From an uncultured Paracoccaceae bacterium (GTDB lineage: Bacteria; Pseudomonadota; Alphaproteobacteria; Rhodobacterales; Rhodobacteraceae): a stretch of DNA of 64,000 bases. This document shows, in pieces, positions 9,554 through 20,794 of the stretch; positions within the stretch are counted from its first letter, which is position 1, and the number at the start of each line of letters is the position of its first letter. The notes under the pieces were generated by a model, which was not told where the DNA came from, searched no databases, and saw only the letters and a program-made list of their open reading frames with translations. The translations under genes and the position numbers were made by a program. Location: positions 226,501-290,500 of the forward strand of contig CANNFE010000003.1 of the NCBI GenBank assembly GCA_947503775.1, given 5' to 3'.

Positions 9554-9630
9554 GGCGGAGTAGCTCAGGTGGTTAGAGCAGCGGAATCATAATCCGCGTG
9601 TCGGGGGTTCAAGTCCCTCCTCCGCTACCA
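9554..9630 (+). tRNA. tRNA-Met (CAU anticodon)
   Basis: A full cloverleaf can be folded. The acceptor is GGCGGAG with CTCCGCT (first pair G-U), and the D arm is TAGCTCAGGTGGTTAGAGC. The anticodon stem GCGGA/TCCGC holds loop ATCATAA with anticodon CAT, and the T arm is GGGGGTTCAAGTCCCTC. Discriminator A is followed by an encoded CCA (9628-9630). The body resembles alphaproteobacterial elongator tRNA-Met rather than initiator. A lysidine-modified tRNA-Ile2 also carries CAU and cannot be fully excluded by eye. Confidence 0.95.
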
Positions 9631-9702
9631 CTCAATCATGATCCGATCTTTTTTAGGAATGTCGTTCGGGCTGTGGATGAGACGGCCTTTGCCGTCGAAG
9701 CC

Positions 9703-10242
9703 TCACTCTCCGGCGGCGAGGAAGCTGCCGAAGATCGTATCCATATGCTCTTCGAGATAGATCCGCAGCCAGGCGGTGAACCGATCCGGGTGACGGCGGA
9801 CCTCGGCGGAGAGCTCGTAAAAATCGACCCAGCGCGTATCCATGACTTCGGACGGGTTGGGGGCAAGTTTCAGGGACGGTGTCGTCTGCGCAAGGAAAAG
9901 CTCGACGACTTCATGCTCGGTCAATCCGCCGCCCACATCGGCGCGATATTCGACCTGGTCGCGCCACGCCGGATAAAGGCCGGTGATCCCCAGCTCTTCG
10001 TTCAGACGGCGAACAGCGCAATCGGCGGCACTTTCATTCCAGTCCGGATGTGTGCAGCAGGTATTCGCCCAAAGTCCGCCGGAATGGTATTTTCCCAAAG
10101 CCCGGCGTTGGATCAGGACGCGGCTGCCCGCGGTCACGAAAACCGAAACGGCCTTATGCTTGAGGCCGCGTTTATGCACTTCAAGCTTGTCAACCGGCGT
10201 CAATGTGCCGTTGACCCATGCGGGGATCAGGCACTCGCTCAT
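9703..10242 (-). CDS. idi: isopentenyl-diphosphate delta-isomerase, type I
   Basis: Interconverts isopentenyl and dimethylallyl diphosphate, supplying isoprenoid for the bacteriochlorophyll tail, carotenoids and quinone. 179 aa with the Nudix-like fold: NTCCTHP (60-66) holds the catalytic Cys region, and AVRRLNEELGI the conserved acidic helix. H23 and H32-less variants are usual in this family. Its start overlaps the bchP stop by 4 bases, the classical Rhodobacter bchP-idi pairing, and it ends the minus-strand bchG operon. Confidence 0.95.
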   Translation of the reverse strand: MSECLIPAWVNGTLTPVDKLEVHKRGLKHKAVSVFVTAGSRVLIQRRALGKYHSGGLWANTCCTHPDWNESAADCAVRRLNEELGITGLYPAWRDQVEYRADVGGGLTEHEVVELFLAQTTPSLKLAPNPSEVMDTRWVDFYELSAEVRRHPDRFTAWLRIYLEEHMDTIFGSFLAAGE

Positions 10243-11417
10243 GTGCGCAACGGAGAGACGAGGCGCGTGAGATGCGCGAGATTCTTGACGCCGATCTTGA
10301 GATGGGCGAGCGGCCTGGCTTTGACGAGTTTCTTGTTCATGTAGGCCTCGAAGGTCAGCCGCTGAACGTCAATGTCGTGACATAGAGACACGAAACGTTC
10401 ACGCCGCTCATCGGATCGGTAATAGGCGTTTTGCATGGCACCAAGGACCCGAAAGACCTGACCATGTTCTTTCATGAATAGCTTACGGGCGAGCTGCAAG
10501 TCTTTGGGACGCGCTGTCGCGAGGCATGCTGACGCAGCTGTCGCAGCGACGCGGCCGCCCATCATGGCGTAGTAAATTCCTTCCCCCGAGGACGGAGCGA
10601 CGACCCCGGCCGCATCTCCAGCCAGTAGAACATCCTTGCCGTTGTCCCATTTCGAAAGCGGCTTGAGCGGAATCGGCGCGCCTTCCTTTCGAATCGTCCG
10701 ACAGTCGGCAAGGCCAGAGCTTTCGCGCAAGGCAGCCGTCGCCTGCTTTAGGTCCACACCATCGATCCCGGTTCCCATACCGACGCTGGCCTGCCCGCCA
10801 TGCGGAAAGACCCACCCATAGAAATCAGGCGAGATCGCGCCGTCATAGATCACGTCGCAGCGGTCCGGATGGTAGGTCGCGGTTGGCGCAGGAGCCTCGA
10901 TAATCTCGTGATACGCAATCACATAGGGGATCTCATCCCCGCCGGGCACTTCCGCCCGAGCCACATCCGAGCGGGCGCCGTCCGCCCCGATGACCAGCTT
11001 GGTCGTCAGGCGCTCGGTCTCGCCCGTTGCCTTGTCGCGGTACAGCACATGGGTTCCGGCCTCGTCCCGTTCGATACGCAGAAAAGTGCCGGTCAGACGG
11101 CTCGCCCCGGCGCTCGCGGCTCGATCGCGAAGAAACTCGTCGAAATGCTCTCGATCGACCATCCCGACATATCCATTCTCAATGGGGATATCGACCTGCC
11201 GCTGCGTGGGCGAGATCATCCGGGCCGTCGTGATGCGCGCGACGATCTGGCTGTCGGGAATGAAGAAATCCTTGATAAGCCGTGGCGGCACTGCCCCGCC
11301 GCACGGCTTTATGCGACCGGCCCGGTCAAGCATCGCAACGCTGTGACCGGAACGGGCAAGATCTTCGGCGGCTGTGGCGCCAGCGGGACCTCCGCCTACG
11401 ACGACGACATCATACAT
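10239..11417 (-). CDS. bchP: geranylgeranyl reductase
   Basis: Reduces geranylgeranyl-bacteriochlorophyll (or geranylgeranyl diphosphate) to the phytyl form, at the membrane. 392 aa. The N-terminal FAD site DVVVVGGGPAGATAAEDLAR lies at about 3-22. PCGGAVPPR and the second FAD motif LLAGDAAGVVAPSSGEGIYYAM are typical of the GG-reductase family. It lies 3 bases after the PucC-family gene and overlaps idi by 4 bases, so it is translated as part of the bchG-pucC-bchP-idi operon. Confidence 0.96.
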   Translation of the reverse strand: MYDVVVVGGGPAGATAAEDLARSGHSVAMLDRAGRIKPCGGAVPPRLIKDFFIPDSQIVARITTARMISPTQRQVDIPIENGYVGMVDREHFDEFLRDRAASAGASRLTGTFLRIERDEAGTHVLYRDKATGETERLTTKLVIGADGARSDVARAEVPGGDEIPYVIAYHEIIEAPAPTATYHPDRCDVIYDGAISPDFYGWVFPHGGQASVGMGTGIDGVDLKQATAALRESSGLADCRTIRKEGAPIPLKPLSKWDNGKDVLLAGDAAGVVAPSSGEGIYYAMMGGRVAATAASACLATARPKDLQLARKLFMKEHGQVFRVLGAMQNAYYRSDERRERFVSLCHDIDVQRLTFEAYMNKKLVKARPLAHLKIGVKNLAHLTRLVSPLRT

Positions 11418-11420
11418 AGG

Positions 11421-12722
11421 TCATTCTCCTGCGAAGACGGGGGGCTGCGCCGGTTGGCGGCCAAGGATCCGGGCCGCCATTGCGGCAGCGGCGAGAAAGA
11501 GAGCGGCTTCGGTCAGAAAGACCGTACCAAATGCCTGCGCATCAGGAAGGCTGAGGCGCGCCAGATCGACAAGGCCCGACCCAAGAATAACACCGACCCC
11601 GCCTGCGATCGCCTGCGCGGCGCCCCAAAGGCCCATCCGGGTCCCCTCGCGCCGTTCCCGTCCGTCATGGGCGAGCGCCATCATCGAGCCGATCGCGGCG
11701 ACGGCGAACATTCCGTTGAAAAAGCCAAGGGCGGCAACGGCCGGGACGAGTGGCGCGCCCGGGCCGATCTGACCAAGCATCGCGATCATTGCAAGGGCCG
11801 CGGCGGATCCAACACAGCCCGCAACGGTCCAGGCCCGCAAGCTGCCGATCTTGAGACCCGAAGCCAGGATACCGACGCATAACATTCCCAGAAAGGCGCC
11901 GCCATTTTGCGGACCGCCAAGTGCGGTGGACTGGCCCGGTGTAAAGCCGAAGACGAGGCCGGCATAGGGTTCGAGGATAAGCTCCTGCATGAAATATGCG
12001 GTCATCGACAGAAAGACGAAGATCGTGAAATGGCGGGCATGGGGTTCGGCCCAGACCTCGGCCAACCCCTCGCGAAACGGAACGGGATCGGGCTCGCGGG
12101 TCGCAGCCACACGGGCCTCGATGCCTTGAACCGTTATAACGGTCACAAGAAAGGCTGCACCCGTTACGATAGCGACGATCCTGAGAAGAAGCGCCGGAGA
12201 ATAGCCGGTGGCCTGAGCGTTTTCAGGATCGAGATGAAGACCGACGAGGATCGCTGTGACCGCGATGCCAAAGATCATCATAAGCCATACGATGGTCGCG
12301 GCGGCTGCGCGCCGATGGGGGGCGGTCGCGGTCGCCAGGAGGGCAAGGAGAGATGTGCCGCAGGCCCCGACACCCAAACCAATGAGTGCGTAAGCAGCGA
12401 TTGCGAGGGCGAGACCGTGCAGGAACGCTTGCTCCATCACCACGACGCTGACCGCAGCCGCCATCCCGCCGACCGCAAGACCGGCCATCCCGACTATGAT
12501 CCAGCGGGTTCGCCGCCCTTCCGTATCGGAGCGGAACCCCCAATGCGGCCGTGTGATCTGGATCCCGTAATAAAGGCCAACAAGAAGACCGGGGAGAAGC
12601 GCGGGAAGCGACAGCTCTACCACCATAAGCCGATTGAGCGTCGCCGTCGTGAGAAGAACAATCGCGCCAAGCGCCGTCTGAACAAGGCCAAGGCGTGCGA
12701 TTTGTAGCCATGTGAGGGTCAT
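11421..12722 (-). CDS. PucC-family (BCD) transporter-like protein between bchG and bchP
   Basis: 433 aa MFS-type membrane protein of the PucC/LhaA/BCH2 family, corresponding in position to the Rhodobacter gene between bchG and bchP. About twelve hydrophobic segments are visible. The family blocks ATLNRLMVVELSLPALLPGLLVG and HWGFRSDTEGRR are near the N-terminus and GLWGAAQAIAGG near the C-terminus. LhaA and PucC help deliver pigment to light-harvesting complexes; a similar role is inferred here. Its start overlaps the bchG stop by 4 bases (ATGA), implying translational coupling. Confidence 0.9.
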   Translation of the reverse strand: MTLTWLQIARLGLVQTALGAIVLLTTATLNRLMVVELSLPALLPGLLVGLYYGIQITRPHWGFRSDTEGRRTRWIIVGMAGLAVGGMAAAVSVVVMEQAFLHGLALAIAAYALIGLGVGACGTSLLALLATATAPHRRAAAATIVWLMMIFGIAVTAILVGLHLDPENAQATGYSPALLLRIVAIVTGAAFLVTVITVQGIEARVAATREPDPVPFREGLAEVWAEPHARHFTIFVFLSMTAYFMQELILEPYAGLVFGFTPGQSTALGGPQNGGAFLGMLCVGILASGLKIGSLRAWTVAGCVGSAAALAMIAMLGQIGPGAPLVPAVAALGFFNGMFAVAAIGSMMALAHDGRERREGTRMGLWGAAQAIAGGVGVILGSGLVDLARLSLPDAQAFGTVFLTEAALFLAAAAMAARILGRQPAQPPVFAGE

Positions 12723-13618
12723 GACAAACCTCTTAGAGCAAAGGCGGCGACCATCATGCCTGACACATAAAAGAGAACACCGGTGCCGTTATACCAAGGC
12801 GCACGCTCTTTCGGATTGGTCAGCAGGACATTCATCGCCCAACCTTGCGCGCCAAGAAGGCACGCAATGGCCAGCGCGTGATAAGGTCGATCCCAAAGGG
12901 TGAGCAAGGCGATCACGCCGACCTGCGGCACGGTCATGATCCAGCAGGCCAGCCGAGCGGCCCGCTCCGATCCAAGGGTAACGGGAAGGGACGCGATCCC
13001 CGTCTGCCGGTCCCCATCGAGCGCCTTGAAGTCATTGAGCGTCATGATTCCATGCGCGCCCAGCGCGTAGAGGCCTGCGATCAGGATGGTTTCCATGGAC
13101 GGGGCCCCTGCGGCCAAAACCGCCGCACCGGTGAACCAGGGCACACCTTCGTAGCAAAGTCCGACAAGACCAGGTCCCCACCAGCCCGACCTTTTCAGGC
13201 GAACGGGTTCTGCGGAGTAGGCCCAGGCCGCGAGGACCGCAAAGACCGTTGCTCCGAAGCCCCATGGGCCAAGCTGGACGCCGACGAAAAGAGCAAGCGC
13301 CGTCATCGCCAGCGCGATCCAAAGCCCCCAGCGCCCGGGAACACGCCCTGACGGAATGGGCCGATCCGGCTCGTTGATCGCGTCCACATGCCTGTCGCAC
13401 CAGTCGTTGGCGGCTTGGCTCATCCCGCAGGTGATCGGGCCAGCCAGTAGGACGCCAAGAAGGATAAGATCCCAGTTTCCCTGCGCCGCGGCGCCGGACG
13501 AGACCAGACCGCACAGATAGGCCCAGATTGGCGGGAACCATGTCACCGGCTTGATCAGGCGCAAGACGGCAAGCGGCTCTGGCCACTGACGACCGGGGGC
13601 AGATGAGGTGACACTCAT
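12719..13618 (-). CDS. bchG: bacteriochlorophyll synthase
   Basis: UbiA-superfamily prenyltransferase that esterifies bacteriochlorophyllide a with geranylgeranyl or phytyl diphosphate. 299 aa, polytopic. The diphosphate/Mg site NDWCDRHVDAINEPDRPIPS lies at about 71-90 (N71, D75, D79) and the second DxxxD-type site is NDFKALDGDRQTG. KPVTWFPPIWAYLCG near the N-terminus matches other BchG proteins. First gene of a minus-strand operon with the PucC-family gene, bchP and idi. Two PpsR-type palindromes lie just upstream, the nearer one only 2 bases from the start codon. Confidence 0.96.
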   Translation of the reverse strand: MSVTSSAPGRQWPEPLAVLRLIKPVTWFPPIWAYLCGLVSSGAAAQGNWDLILLGVLLAGPITCGMSQAANDWCDRHVDAINEPDRPIPSGRVPGRWGLWIALAMTALALFVGVQLGPWGFGATVFAVLAAWAYSAEPVRLKRSGWWGPGLVGLCYEGVPWFTGAAVLAAGAPSMETILIAGLYALGAHGIMTLNDFKALDGDRQTGIASLPVTLGSERAARLACWIMTVPQVGVIALLTLWDRPYHALAIACLLGAQGWAMNVLLTNPKERAPWYNGTGVLFYVSGMMVAAFALRGLS

Positions 13619-13620
13619 CT

Positions 13621-13638
13621 TGTAAGCTTAGCGAGACA
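13621..13638. promoter_or_regulatory. weak PpsR/CrtJ-type half-conserved operator next to bchG
   Basis: TGTAAG-N6-GAGACA fits TGT-N12-ACA, but the right half departs from the YTKACA consensus. It begins 2 bases upstream of the bchG start codon and its centre is 35 bases from the strong palindrome at 13656. Paired sites are usual for PpsR, which favours a real, weaker second site. Confidence 0.5.
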
Positions 13639-13655
13639 TCGGGAGAGTCGGCAAG

Positions 13656-13673
13656 TGTAAAGCTGGGTTTACA
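13656..13673. promoter_or_regulatory. strong PpsR/CrtJ-type operator upstream of bchG
   Basis: TGTAAA-N6-TTTACA, extended to a perfect 24-bp inverted repeat with arms AAGTGTAAA and TTTACACTT (13653-13676). It is 38 bases before the bchG start, where it would block the promoter of the bchG-pucC-bchP-idi operon under aerobic or lit conditions. Confidence 0.8.
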
Positions 13674-13853
13674 CTTGGCAGATTGTCGCGGTCTTCGGTT
13701 ATCTTGAGCACCAACTTAGACCGCCTTCATATCGGCGATTTTTCACCTGCGACGAGGAGAGTGGGTGGTTTAGAACCTTTACCGCTACATCTTTCTATGT
13801 GAGCTGTATCTACGTTCAATTCGGCAACCCCAATCACCAAACCTAGGTTTTTC

Positions 13854-14873
13854 ATGACTCAGTCTTCAGAAAAGATTCTAATGATCGCATGCATGAAGGA
13901 TGAGGGACCTTTTATTCTTGAATGGGTCGCCCACCACCTTTCTATGGGGTTTTCCAGAATTATTGTGGTTTCGAACCATTGCAAGGATGGAACTGACAAG
14001 ATCCTCAATCGTCTTGATGAGCTGGGAACCATACGGCACCTACCGAACCCAGCTGTTCTTTTTAAGGACTTTAGAAACTATCAAAATATTGCACTAAGAT
14101 ATGCGAGACTACAAAAGGAATATCTTTCTGCCGATTGGGTGATGACTGTTGATACAGATGAATTTGTAAATATTAAGGTTGGCAATGGAAATATTGGAGA
14201 TCTTCTGTCAGCCACCGGGAATGTAGACGCGGTCTCGCTTAATACAGTAAACTTCGGCAGTAACGGAATTAAAGAATTCATAGATGCTCCAGTAACTGAA
14301 CAATTCACTGCCCGACACGACTTCGAAAATGACAAGACCTTCAAGAGACCAAGACTATTTAGCATAAAGTCAATATCTAAAAATGATAACTCTCTATTTA
14401 GGCGAGTAAATCCCCACACTCCATTGCTGAAGAAAGAAAAGATAGACGAAGTAAAATGGGTCGATGGTTCAGGACAGCAAGTCAGTCACAAGCTGATGGA
14501 GAAGATGGGCAGTGTCTATTGGACCAAATCCGGGACTCATGAGTTAGGATACGTGAATCACTATGCTATCAAGTCCTTAGAAGCCTTTCTTCTTCAAGTT
14601 GTAAGAGGTGACGCGCAAAAGGATGAGTTTTCGCGAGATTCTAGCTATTGGAGAAGATACGATCGCAACGATGTTTCTGATCACTCGATTGAAAAATACT
14701 CCAAAATGACCAACCAGCTAGTATCTGATTTCAAAGAAGACAAGATTCTAAAGAACCTTCACGACGCTTCAATAGAGCATTCCCGGCGTCGTGCTAAATG
14801 GCTCCTCACCAGACCAAAGATCAAAGCGCTTGTTCGAGAAATACAAAATGAAGCACCTGCAGGGAAAAAGTGA
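13854..14873 (+). CDS. family 2 glycosyltransferase, probable foreign insertion
   Basis: 339 aa protein resembling the glycosyltransferase family 2 type with domain Glyco_tranf_2_4. ILMIACMKDEGPFILEWVAHHLSMGF opens the domain and VDTDEFV (about 98-104) provides the DxD-like metal/nucleotide-sugar motif. It would transfer a sugar to a surface polysaccharide or other acceptor, not further predictable. Composition is very unlike the neighbours: two lines I counted (14161 and 14701) are 37-38% G+C, against well over 60% nearby. It sits, in opposite orientation, between bchG and ppsR, which are normally neighbours in Rhodobacterales, so it looks horizontally acquired. I see no transposase or flanking repeat. 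Confidence 0.85.
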   Translation: MTQSSEKILMIACMKDEGPFILEWVAHHLSMGFSRIIVVSNHCKDGTDKILNRLDELGTIRHLPNPAVLFKDFRNYQNIALRYARLQKEYLSADWVMTVDTDEFVNIKVGNGNIGDLLSATGNVDAVSLNTVNFGSNGIKEFIDAPVTEQFTARHDFENDKTFKRPRLFSIKSISKNDNSLFRRVNPHTPLLKKEKIDEVKWVDGSGQQVSHKLMEKMGSVYWTKSGTHELGYVNHYAIKSLEAFLLQVVRGDAQKDEFSRDSSYWRRYDRNDVSDHSIEKYSKMTNQLVSDFKEDKILKNLHDASIEHSRRRAKWLLTRPKIKALVREIQNEAPAGKK

Positions 14874-14907
14874 TAAATAACACTTAGAACTCTAATGCAC
14901 GAGGTCG

Positions 14908-16323
14908 CTACCCCTCTCCACCTTTGTTCAAAAGCCCGTATTTCCTGAGCTTCACGTACAGAGACTGTCGCGAGAGACCCAGCATCTCGGCTGCGGCGAC
15001 CCTGTTGTTTCCTGTCAGCTCGACCGCGGTCTCGATGCACATCTTTTCGACAACATCGGTTGTTTCAGCGACGATCTCTCGCAGAGTGGCAGACCCCATC
15101 AACTCGCGAATGGAGCGGGAATCGGTATCGCTGCGCTGAGGGGCGCGAACGACATCGCTACGAGATGCGTCGCGAAGAACCATACCGATGACCGGCTCCG
15201 GCATCTGATCGAGCACGCTTGCAGAAATTTCGACTGCGCATTCCGCATCGAATGCCCCTTTGAGCCGCGTTGCGTAGACCTTCATATGACCGGCGCGCTT
15301 GGTGTTATCGAGCAGGATCTTAAGATCGATGCTCCCCCGGCTAAGAAAGTCCGAAAGCGGGCGGCCCTTGACGGAAAGGCCGTGTGCAAAGCCACTCAGG
15401 CTCAAAAACGCGTCATTCGCCGAGAGGATCGATCCGGACTTGTCGATGAAAAGCATGGCTTCGACGCCGGTCTCGTAAAGCGCTGAGACGCGGTCCGCGG
15501 TCGGGTCGGTTTCACTACCCGCGCCCTCGTCCAGATCTATGCGACACAGCACCATCTTTTCGCCCGCCGTGCGGAAAACCTGCGGAACGAGAACAACGTC
15601 CTGACCTGTTTTAGCCAATGCGACGGACACCGTGCGCCGGTCGCCAGACAATGCGACATCGGCGAGTTCATCAAGAAGTGTGTCGCGCCGGGCGGGGTCG
15701 AAGGCCTGAAGAAAACTGGCGCCCGGAATTGCCTCCCGCACAAGACCAAGCCGCTTGAGCGCGGGTGCGTTGGCATCAATCACACGGCCCTTGGACATAG
15801 ACACATAGACCGCAGCATCCCGCGTTGCCGCAAGGAGAGCTCGATAACGGGTATCGGTGTCTCTCTGGGACTCGTAATCCATCTCGAGCGCGATCTGGGT
15901 CTTGACGAGCTGCTGCTGAAGCTCGGACACCAGCCGCAGGTCCTGTCCCAGCATCAGGATCGCGCCGTCCGGCCCGATCCTGTGAAAGCTATAGCGAATC
16001 GGAAATTCCCATTCACTTTTACGATCGAGATGATTGAGCTCGACCGATCTGGACACGGACGGATCATCCAGAAATTCTGCCAGGCGGTCCTCGAACTTCG
16101 GGACGCTCTCGATCGTCAGCAGGGAGCGCATGTTTTCCCCCTCCCAGTGATCGAGGGTCGACAGGTCCGTCTTGTCGGAATCAACGAGAACCGAGAGGAT
16201 CGCACCATTCTCCGAAATGACGAGAGCAATGTCCGCTACGGCAGCGATGATGTCGCCCAGAATATCAGGGCCGATCAGGGGTATCGATCCGCTCGACCAA
16301 TACTTTGCGCCACGCGATGTCAT
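14908..16323 (-). CDS. ppsR: photosynthesis repressor PpsR (CrtJ)
   Basis: Redox- and haem-responsive transcriptional regulator of bch, crt, puc and hem genes. 471 aa from ATG 16323. N-terminal and central PAS domains (about 25-140, 150-260 and 270-380) precede a Fis-type helix-turn-helix, GNNRVAAAEMLGLSRQSLYVKL, near the C-terminus. Cys260 and Cys429 fall where Rhodobacter PpsR has the cysteines reported to be redox active (C251 and C424), the second within MCIETAVELTG before the HTH. An in-frame ATG 30 codons upstream would overlap ppaA and is not needed. It lies 35 bases after ppaA, likely one operon. Confidence 0.95.
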   Translation of the reverse strand: MTSRGAKYWSSGSIPLIGPDILGDIIAAVADIALVISENGAILSVLVDSDKTDLSTLDHWEGENMRSLLTIESVPKFEDRLAEFLDDPSVSRSVELNHLDRKSEWEFPIRYSFHRIGPDGAILMLGQDLRLVSELQQQLVKTQIALEMDYESQRDTDTRYRALLAATRDAAVYVSMSKGRVIDANAPALKRLGLVREAIPGASFLQAFDPARRDTLLDELADVALSGDRRTVSVALAKTGQDVVLVPQVFRTAGEKMVLCRIDLDEGAGSETDPTADRVSALYETGVEAMLFIDKSGSILSANDAFLSLSGFAHGLSVKGRPLSDFLSRGSIDLKILLDNTKRAGHMKVYATRLKGAFDAECAVEISASVLDQMPEPVIGMVLRDASRSDVVRAPQRSDTDSRSIRELMGSATLREIVAETTDVVEKMCIETAVELTGNNRVAAAEMLGLSRQSLYVKLRKYGLLNKGGEG

Positions 16324-16358
16324 GCGCCTAGCGCCATCTGAGAGATCGTGCGTTGCAT

Positions 16359-17222
16359 CTAGAGCTGCCCGGCCTTGTGTGCCGGCTTTGAAAGGTAGTC
16401 CGTCAGGCCGCAATAGTTTAATGCCTCATCCAGATCGCTCGTCGCGCAATCCGCCCCGGTCAGCGTCTTTACGTCGATATTTTGGTCCAGAACCGTGCCA
16501 CCGATGATAACGGGGGGCGGATCGGCCCGCGTCTTGATTTTATGGACCAGCGAATTCAAAGGCTCAAGCCGTTCGCTTGTTGAGGCAGATATAAGAACGA
16601 CGTCATACCGCGCCGTCTCGAGAAGGCGTTCTAGCTCATCGAGTTCCAAGCCAATGACCAGCCTCACTGCCAGCCCTCTGCGACGAAGCTGGCCGGCGAG
16701 GATCACGGCACCGAGCGTGTGATAGGCCTCCTTGGCAAGCAGGATCAGCGAGGCCGGTGCATCCTTGCTGGATAGATCGCTGCTGGACCATTCAGTTCCC
16801 AACGTCCGCAGCATGCCCTGAAGACGGGATGCACCGATCGTGACGGTCGCAAAGCTCGCATCATCTGAACACCAGGCCTCTCCAAGTAAACGCGCTGCTG
16901 CCGGAATATAGACGTCAGAGATATCGATCGGTTTGATCCCGTCGTTCAACATACGATCACGGACCGCCATCACTTCGGCCGGATCGGAGGCCTTTGCGGC
17001 ATCCGTCAGATGACCGACATAATGATCATGCAAGGCAGGCAAGGTCCCCCCTTTTCGGGACGCGAGCACCGACAGCGCCTGATTTGCAAGATGAGCAACC
17101 CGATCGGTTTCCTCGTCCGAGGCGGACACAGATTCCGGCTTCGAGGGGTTCGACATGATGGATCTCCGCGAAGGCCCGCCATACGCAGCCAAGTCCGCGA
17201 CGACAGAGACTCCGTCGGACAT
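16359..17222 (-). CDS. ppaA: PpsR antirepressor PpaA/AerR (B12-binding)
   Basis: Cobalamin-binding light sensor that modulates PpsR/CrtJ. 287 aa from ATG 17222. The B12-binding domain has the AerR-type motif EAYHTLGAVILAGQL with His168 as the likely cobalamin ligand, then VRLVIGLELDELERLL and VIIGGTV of the Rossmann-like fold. Two good starts exist: ATG 17222 after GGGGAA gives a long form, and ATG 17156 after GGAG gives a 265-aa short form. Long and short AerR isoforms are known in Rhodobacter capsulatus. A PpsR-type palindrome at 17246 lies 24 bases before the long start, suggesting feedback control. Confidence 0.93.
   Translation of the reverse strand: MSDGVSVVADLAAYGGPSRRSIMSNPSKPESVSASDEETDRVAHLANQALSVLASRKGGTLPALHDHYVGHLTDAAKASDPAEVMAVRDRMLNDGIKPIDISDVYIPAAARLLGEAWCSDDASFATVTIGASRLQGMLRTLGTEWSSSDLSSKDAPASLILLAKEAYHTLGAVILAGQLRRRGLAVRLVIGLELDELERLLETARYDVVLISASTSERLEPLNSLVHKIKTRADPPPVIIGGTVLDQNIDVKTLTGADCATSDLDEALNYCGLTDYLSKPAHKAGQL
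17164..17167 (-). promoter_or_regulatory. internal ribosome binding site for a short PpaA isoform
   Basis: GGAG on the minus strand, seven bases before ATG 17156 inside ppaA. It is at least as good as the site for the long form (GGGGAA at about 17228-17232). It would give a form lacking the first 22 residues. Confidence 0.5.
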
Positions 17223-17245
17223 ATTGTTCCCCGACCACATTCACA

Positions 17246-17263
17246 TGTCAAAGACAATTGACA
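17246..17263. promoter_or_regulatory. PpsR/CrtJ-type operator upstream of ppaA
   Basis: TGTCAA-N6-TTGACA, a perfect 6+6 inverted repeat of TGT-N12-ACA form, in the 181-base gap between the divergent ppaA and bchF starts. Its centre is 110 bases from the second palindrome at 17356. Confidence 0.8.
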
Positions 17264-17355
17264 GATTGAAGCCTCTGATCGAGCTGATTAACGAAATAAG
17301 CCAACTTTCCAAGCACATTTCCGCGGCAGACGTCCTCGTAAAAAAGGACATGAAG

Positions 17356-17373
17356 TGTAAATCTAAGTTGACA
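17356..17373. promoter_or_regulatory. PpsR/CrtJ-type operator upstream of bchF
   Basis: TGTAAA-N6-TTGACA with extended arms AAGTGTAAA and TTGACACTT (one mismatch), 30 bases before the bchF start. It resembles the strong bchG site. Together with the site at 17246 it could support co-operative binding or looping over the bchF operon promoter. Confidence 0.8.
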
Positions 17374-17403
17374 CTTTTGAGAGCCGACACGTATTCTTTT
17401 TCC

Positions 17404-20783
<3,380 letters not shown>

Positions 20784-20794
<11 letters not shown>

